Assembly: GCF_900182595.1 (NCBI RefSeq) | Contig: NZ_FXTN01000003.1 | Span: forward strand, 434,001-498,000 | Source: Pedobacter westerhofensis | Lineage (GTDB): Bacteria; Bacteroidota; Bacteroidia; Sphingobacteriales; Sphingobacteriaceae | Length of the DNA: 64,000 bases | Direction: 5' to 3' | In this document: positions 28,884-37,834 of the stretch, one piece after another | How the letters are laid out: the number at the start of each line of letters is the position of its first letter | Position numbering within the stretch: the stretch's first letter is position 1 | The notes under the pieces: generated by a model | The model's input: the letters and a program-made list of their open reading frames with translations, nothing else | Told to the model about the DNA's origin: nothing | The model's database searches: none | Position numbers and translations under genes: made by a program

Positions 28884-29618
28884 ATGAAAACAGTACTGAT
28901 CACAGGAGCAAACAAAAGTATAGGCTTTGAAACAGCCAGACAATTATTACAACAAGGATATTATGTGTACCTGGGCTGCCGGGACATGCAAAAGGGTGAG
29001 GAAGCAGTTCGCCAGCTGAATGCCGAAGGCCTGACCAATGTAGAACCAATAGTCATCGACGTAACGGATGCCGAATCGGTAAAGTCGGCACGTACCGTAC
29101 TGGGACAGAAAACCAAGGTACTTGATGTGCTGATTAACAATGCAGGCGTAAGTGGTACGATGCAAAATGCGCTGGAAACAGAGATGAGCGTTTTCAGGGC
29201 TGTATTTGAAACTAACTTTTTTGCGGTAATACAGGTAACACAGGCTTTCATCGGTTTGATGATGGATGCACCTGAACCAAGAATTGTAAACGTAACTTCG
29301 GGACTGGGTTCAATTGCATTGCATGCTGATCCTTCATGGAAGTATTACAACGTAAAGGTTGCCAGTTATTTTCCTTCCAAGGCATCACTAAACGCTTATA
29401 CCCTGGCACTGGCCCATGATTTAAAGGAGACAGCCTTTAAGGTAAACGTTGTTGACCCGGGTTATACCGCTACAGATTTTAATCACCATAGTGGCCCGGG
29501 CACTGTACCGGATGCCGCTGCAAGAGTGGTAAAGGCTGCGGTGTTAGGAGCGGATGGCCCCACAGGTACATTTTTTAGCGACGATAATTCGCCGGAAACT
29601 GGGATTAGTCCCTGGTAG
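28884..29618 (+). CDS. Short-chain dehydrogenase/reductase
   Basis: Classical SDR of 244 residues. TGANKSIGF forms the TGxxxGxG nucleotide loop (with Lys in place of the first variable position), followed by LINNAGVSG (NNAG), the active-site Ser in VNVTSGLGSI and YFPSK (YxxxK). It probably reduces a carbonyl group with NADPH; the substrate is unknown. The Arg in GCRDM after the second strand favours NADP. It lies downstream of an AraC gene that may regulate it, and ends at a strong hairpin terminator. Confidence 0.9.
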   Translation: MKTVLITGANKSIGFETARQLLQQGYYVYLGCRDMQKGEEAVRQLNAEGLTNVEPIVIDVTDAESVKSARTVLGQKTKVLDVLINNAGVSGTMQNALETEMSVFRAVFETNFFAVIQVTQAFIGLMMDAPEPRIVNVTSGLGSIALHADPSWKYYNVKVASYFPSKASLNAYTLALAHDLKETAFKVNVVDPGYTATDFNHHSGPGTVPDAAARVVKAAVLGADGPTGTFFSDDNSPETGISPW

Positions 29619-29624
29619 TCTAAA

Positions 29625-29667
29625 ACAGCCGGGGACCTTATTTCCCGGCTGTCTTGTAATTTTTAAA
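29625..29667. terminator. Intrinsic terminator between convergent genes
   Basis: Perfect 9-bp GC-rich stem ACAGCCGGG/CCCGGCTGT (29625-29633, 29644-29652) followed by CTTGTAATTTTT on the plus strand. It serves the SDR gene and possibly also the convergent lipoprotein gene. Confidence 0.75.
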
Positions 29668-29675
29668 CTTTAGCT

Positions 29676-30422
29676 TTATTTCTTCTTCTTCAGCCCACCA
29701 ACGTTGATTACCGCACCTACACTAAAGATCGAATTTCCGGCAGTCATGTATTTCCGGTTTTTTAACCCGATATTACTGCTGGTGGTATATTGAAGCTGTA
29801 CGGCGTCGCTTAGTCGCATCCGTGTAAAAAAGATGGGTTCCAGATAGATATTATCTTCTTTTGGCGTAACCACTCCGTTGATGAAAAAGTTATCCATGCT
29901 GAGGTGGCTGACACGCAGTGCAGTACCATAATTTAAAGGATAGTTGTTCCCGAAAAGGTGAAAGTTCTTATTTTTCTTAGAGCTGTAGTTTACCTGCACA
30001 AAGGTTTTACTGAAATCTGTCACCTGCACTTCTGAACTGATCAGCTCCCCGGAATCGTAATTCCTGAAACTGCGGTCGGTCTTCCCGGTCCCTACTCCGG
30101 CATATATTTCAAGGATCCTGTTTTGATCAGGGCCGAAAGTAGTGAAGTAGCCCCCGCCTATTTCAACCATTTTGGTGTTAAAGTCTTTACGCCTGCGCTC
30201 ACTGTTCATATATTCCCCTCCCAGCAGTACCCCGATATGATTGGAAACTGCGTAAGCACCGTTGAAATTTGCATTTCCCCTGAGTGAGATATGAGCACCT
30301 CCACTTAATTCTCCCTGAGAACTTAACATCGGCGTGTTCGGAACATTAGGCACATATACTGATGAGCAGGAACAAAAGGACAGCAGGGCAATAAAAGAGA
30401 GTAATTTAAATGGTTTAAACAT
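29676..30422 (-). CDS. Outer-membrane-associated lipoprotein, beta-rich
   Basis: A 248-residue protein with a lipoprotein signal peptide (LLSFIALLSFCSC, lipobox Cys near 19). The body has repeated amphipathic beta strands with Gly turns (GELSGGAHISLRG, GVLLGGEYMNSERR, VEIGGGYFTTFG) and ends IFSVGAVINVGGLKKKK. It resembles the many small barrel-like outer-membrane proteins of Bacteroidota; the function is unknown. Its upstream region is the structured 657-bp noncoding block. Confidence 0.65.
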   Translation of the reverse strand: MFKPFKLLSFIALLSFCSCSSVYVPNVPNTPMLSSQGELSGGAHISLRGNANFNGAYAVSNHIGVLLGGEYMNSERRRKDFNTKMVEIGGGYFTTFGPDQNRILEIYAGVGTGKTDRSFRNYDSGELISSEVQVTDFSKTFVQVNYSSKKNKNFHLFGNNYPLNYGTALRVSHLSMDNFFINGVVTPKEDNIYLEPIFFTRMRLSDAVQLQYTTSSNIGLKNRKYMTAGNSIFSVGAVINVGGLKKKK

Positions 30423-31079
30423 TTGATAAAGTTATGCGGATTAAAATAAACATTTGGCTCGGTTTATAGCCCTAAAAACAAGGCCAAAATCCGCAAAAAA
30501 TCTAAAATATTCTCAGTAACACTGTTTAAGCAATTTCAATACGATTTTATCTGGGTCTGATATTAAGCGTTATTTCAACGCTTATAACATTTAGCTTGGC
30601 TAATGAACCGGGTGCGTAATCAGCCAGATTACGCTACTAATACTATTTTATCATAGTGTAACTTTAACACTAATAAATATTTTTCAAGGCGATCCAAAAA
30701 TATAGGTCAAAACAGGTTATTTAAGCCCTTTTGACCTCTGAAATATAAAATTATAACACTAAATATCAATCAGTTATAATTATTTTTAACAAAATTTAAC
30801 ATTTTACATACAGGCAATTAATATAACTTATAGATTTGTTTTGTGTTACAAAAACACTCCCATATTCTAACCAAATATACCTGTATGACTTTTTTCCTTT
30901 AGCTCGTAAACGATACGGTTTACGAAGCATTGCCTGATTTCCCGGCAAAGTTTTTCCACACTACTTCTCTTATACACATCGTTGTCCACACCACAAACAA
31001 ATCATAAACAGCGTTTTACCAAAAACAGTGTTAATAACTTATTTAAGATTACCAACATTGTGATTAAAAATGTTAACAA
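30423..31079. other. Structured AT-rich noncoding block with DnaA-box-like cluster (candidate origin)
   Basis: A 657-bp gap between two minus-strand genes, without coding potential. It holds perfect inverted repeats: TAAGCGTT/AACGCTTA (30564-30584), GCGTAATC/GATTACGC (30614-30634), TAGTGT/ACACTA (30654-30672), AGGTCAAAA/TTTTGACCT (30704-30737), AATTATAAC/GTTATAATT (30749-30781) and TCGTAAAC/GTTTACGA (30904-30925). Three same-strand 9-mers close to the DnaA box TTATCCACA follow: TTTTCCACA (30952), TTATACACA (30970) and TTGTCCACA (30982), then an AT-rich tract. The layout fits a replication origin, but no dnaA gene is near and strand skew was not computed. The promoter of the 29676 gene should lie at the low end. 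Confidence 0.4.
30952..30990 (+). other. Three DnaA-box-like 9-mers
   Basis: TTTTCCACA (30952-30960) and TTATACACA (30970-30978) both fit TTWTNCACA. TTGTCCACA (30982-30990) has one mismatch. All have the same orientation with starts 18 and 12 bp apart. Three such sites in 39 bp are unlikely in random AT-rich DNA and suggest DnaA binding. Confidence 0.5.
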
Positions 31080-31823
31080 CTACATCCATTTACTCAGGTA
31101 GGTGTTGAAAGGTTCTTTGTACTGTTCTCCTACCGTAATTGCCAGATCACCAATGTTGAGGCTGTTTTTAGTTACGGAGTTAACTTTATCGAGGGAAACA
31201 ATGTACGAGCGGTGGACGCGCATAAAGGATTTTGGAGATAACTTTTGCTCCAGTGCCTTAAGGGTGATCAGGGATAGGATTGGCTTGGGCGTGCTTTCAA
31301 GGTAGACCTTTGCATAGTCCTTTAGTCCTTCAATATATAAGATATCGCGCGTGGATATACGTACCAGCTGATATTCTACTTTTAAAAAGATATACTCATC
31401 CTCCTCTGCAGGCTGCGAAGCTGCGGGCTGTACCGGCGCTGGCTTCAATAACTCGGCATAGGCCATCGCCTTATTGGCTGCGGTGAGGAATTCTTCATAG
31501 TTGAATGGCTTGAGCAGGTAATCCAGCGCATCCACCTTGTACCCTTCGAGGGCAAAGTTATTGAATGCTGTGGTAAAGATCACCCTCGGCCCGGCACTCC
31601 CCGGCTGGCGGTCGAGGATCCTGGCCAGCTGCAAGCCTGTAAGATCAGGCATCTGGATATCCAGGAAAATCAGATCGATCTGTTGATCATGGATCATTTC
31701 AAGCGCTTTTACGCCACTGGAAAAACTCCCTGCAAGATGAAGGAAGGGGGTACTTTCTATAAAGCTGCACAGCAGGCCGAGCGCCAGGGGCTCATCATCA
31801 ACGGCTATACAATTCAGGATCAT
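31080..31823 (-). CDS. LytTR-family response regulator
   Basis: A 247-residue regulator: receiver domain (about 1-120; acidic pair in AVDDEPLALG, phospho-Asp in LIFLDIQMPDLTG, Lys in YLLKPFNYEEF), a short linker rich in Pro and Ala, and a LytTR DNA-binding domain (about 150-245; DILYIEGLKDYAKVYL, FMRVHRSYIVSLDKV). It overlaps the 3' end of the LytS-like kinase gene by 26 bp, so the two are translationally coupled and form a classic pair. The divergent efflux operon is a likely target. Confidence 0.93.
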   Translation of the reverse strand: MILNCIAVDDEPLALGLLCSFIESTPFLHLAGSFSSGVKALEMIHDQQIDLIFLDIQMPDLTGLQLARILDRQPGSAGPRVIFTTAFNNFALEGYKVDALDYLLKPFNYEEFLTAANKAMAYAELLKPAPVQPAASQPAEEDEYIFLKVEYQLVRISTRDILYIEGLKDYAKVYLESTPKPILSLITLKALEQKLSPKSFMRVHRSYIVSLDKVNSVTKNSLNIGDLAITVGEQYKEPFNTYLSKWM

Positions 31824-32907
31824 CGATTACCAGGGTTAAATGAACAACAAATTCGTTACGCTCCTCAACCTTCATGGCCGAGAAAGTATGTTTGCCGGGA
31901 TATAACAAATCCAGGCGTCTTTTAGTGTTGGTAAGGCCAATTCCGCCGTAACTATCTACAATCTCGGCATTTTCATTGAAGATGGTATTGATCACCTTCA
32001 GTTCGAGCACCTTGTCTTCCAGGCTCAGTTCTATGCGGATGACAGAAGGTTCCACGGCACTTACGCCATGTTTAAAGGCATTTTCTATATAGGGCAGGAA
32101 AAGCATGGGAGCAATATTGATATCCTGGCTAACGAGTGGCCCCTCGAACGAAACTTTGGTGGTATCGTTGAGGCGGAGTTTCATCAGTTCCAGGTAGTCT
32201 ACAATAAAGGATACTTCCTTGCTCAGCGGGGTAATCCCTGCCTGCGTATCATAAAGCAGATAGCGCATCATTCTGGACAGTTTATGCAATGCCCTTCTGG
32301 AATTCTCTACATCTACATGTGTTAGTGCATAAATGTTGTTGAGGGTATTAAAGAAAAAATGGGGGTTGATCTGTGCCTTTAAAAAAGACAGCTCTGAGCC
32401 GATCCTTTCTTTTTCCAGGGCCTCGCGCTGCTGTTTGTCTGCCTGCCATTTCTGGATCAGGGTAACACTGGTGCTGATACCTACGATCATCAGGGTCATC
32501 ATGATTTGGAAAATATCCAGCCGGTCTTTCTTTCTGAAAGGCCTGAGCACACCGGAAGCACTAAAGGCCTTGTCCATCAGCTCAGGAAGGTGCAGCGAGT
32601 CGTCCAGCATATTCACCAGCGGCCCCACCGCAATAATGATCGCCAGGATCACCAGTATAAAGCCGAGGTTATTGTTTTTCATCAGCAGCTGCGGAACCAG
32701 TATATTGCTGTTCACATAGAATACTGTAACCAGCATGATGAGCACCCCGCTCTGCTTAAACCAGAACTGGTAAGGCAGCTGTACATTCCAGCTCAGCGGC
32801 TGGTAAAAGAGCAGGATAAATGCAAAAAGCATCCAAACCAGCAGGTGCAGGAGTATAGTGATGTAGGCTCTGTTTTTTACCGGATTCATGTTTTCCAATT
32901 TAGGCAT
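31798..32907 (-). CDS. LytS/YehU-type membrane histidine kinase
   Basis: Sensor kinase of the His_kinase (PF06580) type. About four membrane segments (within residues 10-180) are followed by a helix and the phospho-accepting region AQINPHFFFNTLNNIYAL, then an HATPase-like domain (LFLPYIENAFKHGV, GGIGLTNTKRRLDLLY). The start at 32907 (MPKLENMNPVKNRAY) is preferred to an upstream in-frame ATG at 33054, which adds 49 residues of non-membrane character; 32889 is another option. It pairs with the LytTR regulator downstream and is divergent from tolC. Confidence 0.9.
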   Translation of the reverse strand: MPKLENMNPVKNRAYITILLHLLVWMLFAFILLFYQPLSWNVQLPYQFWFKQSGVLIMLVTVFYVNSNILVPQLLMKNNNLGFILVILAIIIAVGPLVNMLDDSLHLPELMDKAFSASGVLRPFRKKDRLDIFQIMMTLMIVGISTSVTLIQKWQADKQQREALEKERIGSELSFLKAQINPHFFFNTLNNIYALTHVDVENSRRALHKLSRMMRYLLYDTQAGITPLSKEVSFIVDYLELMKLRLNDTTKVSFEGPLVSQDINIAPMLFLPYIENAFKHGVSAVEPSVIRIELSLEDKVLELKVINTIFNENAEIVDSYGGIGLTNTKRRLDLLYPGKHTFSAMKVEERNEFVVHLTLVIDDPELYSR

Positions 32908-33117
32908 GATAACTGCGTGCAAGGTAATCAACCTTCTCAGAAATGTCCAAATGTTTACGTCGGCTGCTATCAGGCTCCGGTCGGCGTATTTGCGGGGCCG
33001 GTCTATTGTGGTTTTTAAATTCCGTAAAGAACTGTTGATTTGGATATTAATCAATGATTTTTTGAAAAGTACCGAAGAATTTTTTGAGAAAGACCCAAGA
33101 ATTTTTATACACTATAT

Positions 33118-34452
33118 ATGTTAAAACTAACCATCAAAAGTTTGCTCCTGATCTTTCTGGGCTTTTCCTCTGTACAGGGGTTTAGTCAGGATAGCTTGGC
33201 AAAATCCCTGCCGCCGGTATGGGATCTGGCGACCTGCCTGGAGTATGCAAAGAGCAATAACATTACGCTGAAGAACCTGCGACTGGACACCAAATCTGCC
33301 GAACAGGATAAGCTGCTGGCAAAAGCAGCCCTGCTGCCGGACCTTTACGGATCAGGCTCTTTATCTTACAACCATTACAACCGGAACACCAATGGTACCA
33401 CAACAGCCATTAACTCTTCGGGATCCTACGGTGTAAGTTCTGCCTGGACGCTCTACCAGGGCGGATACCTGAAAACGGATATCAGGCAGAAAGACCTTTC
33501 GGTACAGTCCGCCAACTTCAATGTACTGGTGAGCGAGAACGATATCACCTTACAGATCACACAGGCCTATCTGAACATCCTGGTGGATAAAGAAAGTATC
33601 ATCTATAACCAGGACCTGGTGAAAACTTCTATCGCCCAGCTGGCACAGGCAAAGCGCCGCTTTGATGCCGGTACGGTAGCGAAAAAGGTGGTGATCCAGT
33701 TTGAAGCGCAGCTGGCTACCGACCGTTATAACCTGACTGCCGCAGAAAATGCTGAGCGCCAGGACAAGATCACGCTGAAACAATTGCTACAACTGGGCCA
33801 GACGCCTGAATTTGACGTGGTAAAACCGGATACGGTGATCTCTGATGCGGCGGTGCCGGACCTGCCGACCGTACAGAAATATGCGCTGGAAAACCGCCCT
33901 GAGATTAAAGGTGCCGAACTATCAGTGCGTATTGCTGACCTAAACCTGACGAAAGCGAAATCGGGCTACCTGCCTACCCTGTCATTGGGCGCAGGTATAG
34001 GAACCAGTTTTGCAAACGATCCTACCTATAATACCTTCAGGCAGTTTGATAATAACTTTTATCAGCAGGCCGGACTGACGCTGTCTGTTCCGATTTTCAC
34101 GAAGAGGATCAATAAGACGAATGTAGCAAAAGCCCGGATCGCGATAGACCAGAGCCGCAATACGCTGGAGAACGCAAAAACGACCTTATCGCTGACCACA
34201 GAGCAGGCCTTTATCACGGTACAGAATGCAAAAACGCAGTATGTATCGGCAACGGAGAACCTTGCCTATAACAAGGAGCTGTACAGGATCTCGAACGAAG
34301 AACTCAGGATCGGAACAGCGAACATCTACGATTTCTATCAGCAAAGAAACCTGTATGTGCAGGCCCAGCAAAGCTTTATACAGGCAAAATACAATGCTGC
34401 CCTGTCAGTAAGAATATATGAATTTTACCTTGGAGTACCCATTAAATTATAA
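33118..34452 (+). CDS. tolC: TolC-family outer-membrane efflux protein
   Basis: A 444-residue outer-membrane factor with signal peptide (about 1-24, cleaved after VQGFSQ) and two OEP repeats, the second from about 235 onward. The repeats show the long-helix and strand pattern of TolC (WDLATCLEYAKSNNITLKNL, ALLPDLYGSGSLSYN, GYLPTLSLGAGIGTSF, QAGLTLSVPIFTKR). It forms the exit duct of a tripartite efflux pump with the three genes that follow (gap to the adaptor 3 bp). Confidence 0.92.
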   Translation: MLKLTIKSLLLIFLGFSSVQGFSQDSLAKSLPPVWDLATCLEYAKSNNITLKNLRLDTKSAEQDKLLAKAALLPDLYGSGSLSYNHYNRNTNGTTTAINSSGSYGVSSAWTLYQGGYLKTDIRQKDLSVQSANFNVLVSENDITLQITQAYLNILVDKESIIYNQDLVKTSIAQLAQAKRRFDAGTVAKKVVIQFEAQLATDRYNLTAAENAERQDKITLKQLLQLGQTPEFDVVKPDTVISDAAVPDLPTVQKYALENRPEIKGAELSVRIADLNLTKAKSGYLPTLSLGAGIGTSFANDPTYNTFRQFDNNFYQQAGLTLSVPIFTKRINKTNVAKARIAIDQSRNTLENAKTTLSLTTEQAFITVQNAKTQYVSATENLAYNKELYRISNEELRIGTANIYDFYQQRNLYVQAQQSFIQAKYNAALSVRIYEFYLGVPIKL

Positions 34453-34455
34453 AAC

Positions 34456-35727
34456 ATGAAGCCTAAAAAAATTATCTTGATTATTGTTGCTATCGTGGTC
34501 GTTCTTGGCCTGATATGGTATTTCTTCATGCGGAATAAAGAACAGCCTGCGGTGCTTACAACGGAAAAACCAGAAACTGGTGCAATTTCTACCAGCGTAA
34601 CGGCAACAGGTACGATCCAGCCGGTGGATACAGTAACGGTAGGTACCCAGGTTTCGGGAACTTTATCTGCCATGTATGCAGATTTTAACTCGACTGTAAA
34701 GAAAGGACAGCTGCTGGCTGAACTTGACCCGATCCTGCTGCAGGCAACGGTAGACCAGGCGAAGGCCAGTCTTGCGCAGGCACAGAGCAATCAGATTTAT
34801 CAGGAAGCCAATTTTAAACGTCAGGCACTGCTATACAAAACTGACGCAATCAGTAAAGCAGAATACGACCTGGCGAAAAATACCGACCAGGTTGCCAGAG
34901 CAACGGTAAATAATGCTAAAGCGCAGTTACGCTCGGCAGAAAGAAACCTTTCCTTCACCAAGATCTATTCGCCTATTGATGGCGTGGTACTGGGCAGAAG
35001 CGTAAGTATTGGCCAGACCGTAGCGGCGAGTTTTAGTACGCCTACGCTTTTTACCATCGCAAAAGATATTACCAAAATGCAGGTGGAAGCCAAAGTTGAC
35101 GAGGCAGATATAGGTAATGTGGTTAAAGATCAGCGTGCAACATTTACGGTAGACGCCTTTATCGATGATACTTTTAATGGTACGGTAAAGGAAATACGTT
35201 TACAACCTGCAATTTCATCGAATGTGGTGACCTATACGACGATCATTGATGCACCGAATGACGACAAGAAACTAAAGCCGGGAATGACGGCCAGTATTAT
35301 CATCTATACCAAAGAGATTAAGGATGCATTGCTGATTTCTGCAAAGGCATTGAAGTTCCGCCCGGATTCTACCCTGGGCAAAGATTATGAGATTGTACCG
35401 ATCAAAGGTCTGCGTGAGAAAAAGTCGGGCATGAAAACAGGTGCCAGATCGGGATCTGAACAGAAAAAAACGGTGACTGCTGCCAGCGGTGAGAAAACAG
35501 AGGTGGTGAAGAACGAGCCGAGTTATGTATGGCTGGTACAAGGGAAAAAACTGGTACAGAAACAGATTAAAACCGGCCTGAACGACAATACACATGTTCA
35601 GGTACTGGAAGGATTGACTTCAGGTGATGTGATTGCATCAGGTTCAGAGCAGGCAGCCAAAGGGGCGCCGGCCGGAGCAGCATCAAGCCCTTTCATGCCG
35701 AAGAGACCAGGAGGAAACAGACGATGA
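34456..35727 (+). CDS. macA: MacA-like periplasmic efflux adaptor
   Basis: A 423-residue membrane-fusion protein: N-terminal membrane anchor (about 5-24), lipoyl and beta-barrel segments (TGTIQPVDTVTVGTQVSGTL, FTKIYSPIDGVVLGRSV) around a long coiled-coil hairpin (about 95-150), and a beta-barrel domain with MQVEAKVDEADIGNV. Unusual is a Lys/Ser/Gly-rich insertion (about 320-350) in the C-terminal membrane-proximal part. It links the MacB-type transporter to TolC and overlaps the ATPase gene by 4 bp. Confidence 0.92.
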   Translation: MKPKKIILIIVAIVVVLGLIWYFFMRNKEQPAVLTTEKPETGAISTSVTATGTIQPVDTVTVGTQVSGTLSAMYADFNSTVKKGQLLAELDPILLQATVDQAKASLAQAQSNQIYQEANFKRQALLYKTDAISKAEYDLAKNTDQVARATVNNAKAQLRSAERNLSFTKIYSPIDGVVLGRSVSIGQTVAASFSTPTLFTIAKDITKMQVEAKVDEADIGNVVKDQRATFTVDAFIDDTFNGTVKEIRLQPAISSNVVTYTTIIDAPNDDKKLKPGMTASIIIYTKEIKDALLISAKALKFRPDSTLGKDYEIVPIKGLREKKSGMKTGARSGSEQKKTVTAASGEKTEVVKNEPSYVWLVQGKKLVQKQIKTGLNDNTHVQVLEGLTSGDVIASGSEQAAKGAPAGAASSPFMPKRPGGNRR

Positions 35728-36470
35728 GCAGCAAGATCCTTGAAATAAAAGACGTTAAACGTGAGTTTATCATGGGCACAGAAACGGTGCGCGCGCTGAA
35801 AGGTGTTTCTTTTGATGTGAACGCCGGAGAGTTTGTGACGATCATGGGCAGCAGCGGCTCGGGCAAGACTACGCTGCTGAATATGCTGGGTTGTCTGGAC
35901 AAACCTACTGAAGGCACTTATATGCTGGACAATGTGAATGTAAAGGAACTGTCCAAGGATGAACTGGCGAAGCTGAGAAATACAAAGATTGGTTTTGTTT
36001 TCCAGGCCTATAACCTGCTGCCGCGAACAACGGCACTGGAAAATGTAGAACTGCCGTTATTATATAATCCCCTGATCAGTTCGCAGGAACGCAGGGAAAG
36101 GGCTATTGCAGCATTACAGGCGGTCAAATTGGATGGAAGATTTGACCACACACCAAATCAGTTGTCCGGCGGTCAGCAACAGCGTGTTGCGATCGCCAGG
36201 GCGCTGGTGAACGAACCGGTGATGATCCTGGCGGATGAGGCCACAGGAAACCTGGATACGCGTACCTCTTATGAGATTATGGCACTGATGCAGGACCTGA
36301 ATGCGAATGGCAAAACGATTGTCTTTGTGACGCATGAGCCGGATATCGCGGGATTTAGCACGCGGACGGTGATGCTGAGGGATGGCAAGGTGCAGAAGGA
36401 TACAGAAAACGTGAACCGCCGCTCCGCAAAAGAGGCACTGGCCTCGCTGCCGGAATCAGACGATTATTAA
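35724..36470 (+). CDS. MacB-type ABC transporter ATP-binding protein
   Basis: A 248-residue ABC ATPase. Walker A is GSSGSGKTTLLNML, the Q-loop is at FVFQAYNLLPRTTA, the signature motif is LSGGQQQRVAIARAL, Walker B is MILADEATGNLD and the H-loop is VFVTHEPD. The family is the LolD/MacB/FtsE group. Here the ATPase and the permease are separate genes, unlike E. coli MacB, where they are fused. Start ATGA overlap with macA and a 12-bp gap to the permease gene indicate one operon. Confidence 0.95.
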   Translation: MSSKILEIKDVKREFIMGTETVRALKGVSFDVNAGEFVTIMGSSGSGKTTLLNMLGCLDKPTEGTYMLDNVNVKELSKDELAKLRNTKIGFVFQAYNLLPRTTALENVELPLLYNPLISSQERRERAIAALQAVKLDGRFDHTPNQLSGGQQQRVAIARALVNEPVMILADEATGNLDTRTSYEIMALMQDLNANGKTIVFVTHEPDIAGFSTRTVMLRDGKVQKDTENVNRRSAKEALASLPESDDY

Positions 36471-36482
36471 AAGAAACATATT

Positions 36483-37703
36483 ATGAAGATTATCAATCTT
36501 ATACTTCTGGCTATTAAAGCGCTGCAGCGGAACAAGCTCCGGGCATTGCTGACAATGCTGGGCATCATTATCGGGGTGGCTTCGGTGATCACGATGATGT
36601 CTATCGGGGAAGGCTCCAAGCAGAGTATCAACAACTCTTTATCGAGCATGGGCTCGAATATGATTACGATCATGCCACAGAGTAATGAGCCGGGCGGCGC
36701 CAGGATTATGGGGAGCAGTTTTAAAACACTGACGATCAAAGATGTGGAAGCACTGAAAAAGAATGCACCGCATATCGCCATGATCTCTCCGCTGGCATCA
36801 TCTTCGGGACAATCGATTAATGCCGGAGCCAACTGGCCGACAACGATACAGGGCGTGAGCCCGGAATACCTGGAGATCCGTAAGCTGTCTGTAAAGGACG
36901 GGATTGTCTTCTCTGATCAGGATGTGAAATCGTCGGCAAAGGTTTGCCTGCTGGGCAAAACAGTTGTAGACAATCTTTTCCCCGGAGGGGAGAACCCACT
37001 GGGCAAGGTGATCCGTTTTGGCAAGATCCCCCTGCAGGTAATCGGGGTGCTTACCCCGAAAGGAACCAGCAATTTTGGACAGGACCAGGATGACATTATC
37101 ATTGCCCCATACACTACCATTCAGAAAAGGGTATTGTCATCGATCTACTTTAGCCAGATCTATGCCTCAGCTACAAAGGAGGATGACTCTGACGCGGCAG
37201 TGGATGAAGCTACAGTTGCTTTAAAAGCAACGCATAAAATAAGGGAAGGCCAGGAAAACGACTTTCAGATCAGGACACAGGCAGAGCTGATGACGATGCT
37301 GAACTCTACGAGCAGTATGATGACAGCGCTGCTGACTGCAGTAGCGAGTATCTCGCTGGTGATTGGCGGGATCGGGATTATGAACATCATGTATGTTTCC
37401 GTAACAGAAAGAACGCGCGAGATTGGTTTAAGGATGTCCATCGGTGCCCGCGGAATTGATATCCTGCTTCAGTTTTTGATTGAAGCGGTAATGATCAGTG
37501 TGACTGGTGGTGTGATCGGGGTAGTGCTGGGGATTTCCGCAGCGATTATCATCCCTGCGATGCTGAACTGGCCTACAGTAATTTCTGAATCTTCGATTGT
37601 GATTTCGTTCCTGGTTTGTGCGGTTACAGGAATCTTTTTTGGGTATTATCCCGCTCTTAAGGCTTCGGGGCTTGATCCTATTGAAGCGCTGAGATACGAG
37701 TAA
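36483..37703 (+). CDS. macB: MacB-type ABC transporter permease
   Basis: A 406-residue permease with one N-terminal membrane helix (about 15-40; LTMLGIIIGVASVITMMSIG), a large periplasmic MacB domain (about 45-270) and three C-terminal helices with the FtsX signature (GGIGIMNIMYVSVTERTREIGLRMSIGA). Together with the ATPase, MacA-like adaptor and TolC it should form a mechanotransmission pump that expels substrates from the periplasm, such as antibiotics, peptides or lipids. Last gene of the operon; a weak hairpin follows. Confidence 0.93.
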   Translation: MKIINLILLAIKALQRNKLRALLTMLGIIIGVASVITMMSIGEGSKQSINNSLSSMGSNMITIMPQSNEPGGARIMGSSFKTLTIKDVEALKKNAPHIAMISPLASSSGQSINAGANWPTTIQGVSPEYLEIRKLSVKDGIVFSDQDVKSSAKVCLLGKTVVDNLFPGGENPLGKVIRFGKIPLQVIGVLTPKGTSNFGQDQDDIIIAPYTTIQKRVLSSIYFSQIYASATKEDDSDAAVDEATVALKATHKIREGQENDFQIRTQAELMTMLNSTSSMMTALLTAVASISLVIGGIGIMNIMYVSVTERTREIGLRMSIGARGIDILLQFLIEAVMISVTGGVIGVVLGISAAIIIPAMLNWPTVISESSIVISFLVCAVTGIFFGYYPALKASGLDPIEALRYE

Positions 37704-37780
37704 TATTCATTTCGTTACGACACACTACTTCGCAGAAGATCAGTAATACTTGTGAATAAAGATTCTCATTTCTAATAGTT

Positions 37781-37810
37781 ACGGTCCGGTCTTTCCATGA
37801 GCCGGGCCGT
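37781..37810. terminator. GC-rich hairpin after the efflux operon
   Basis: Nine-bp stem ACGGTCCGG/CCGGGCCGT with one wobble pair and a 12-nt loop between convergent genes. The U-tail (TTAAAG) is poor, so termination efficiency is uncertain. Confidence 0.45.
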
Positions 37811-37834
37811 TAAAGCTTAATCATAAATTTGGCT

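Noticed and set aside
32506..33018. 170-codon plus-strand frame opposite the LytS-like kinase
   Set aside because: Rich in His, Gln and Arg from reverse reading of membrane codons; overlaps a well-supported gene.
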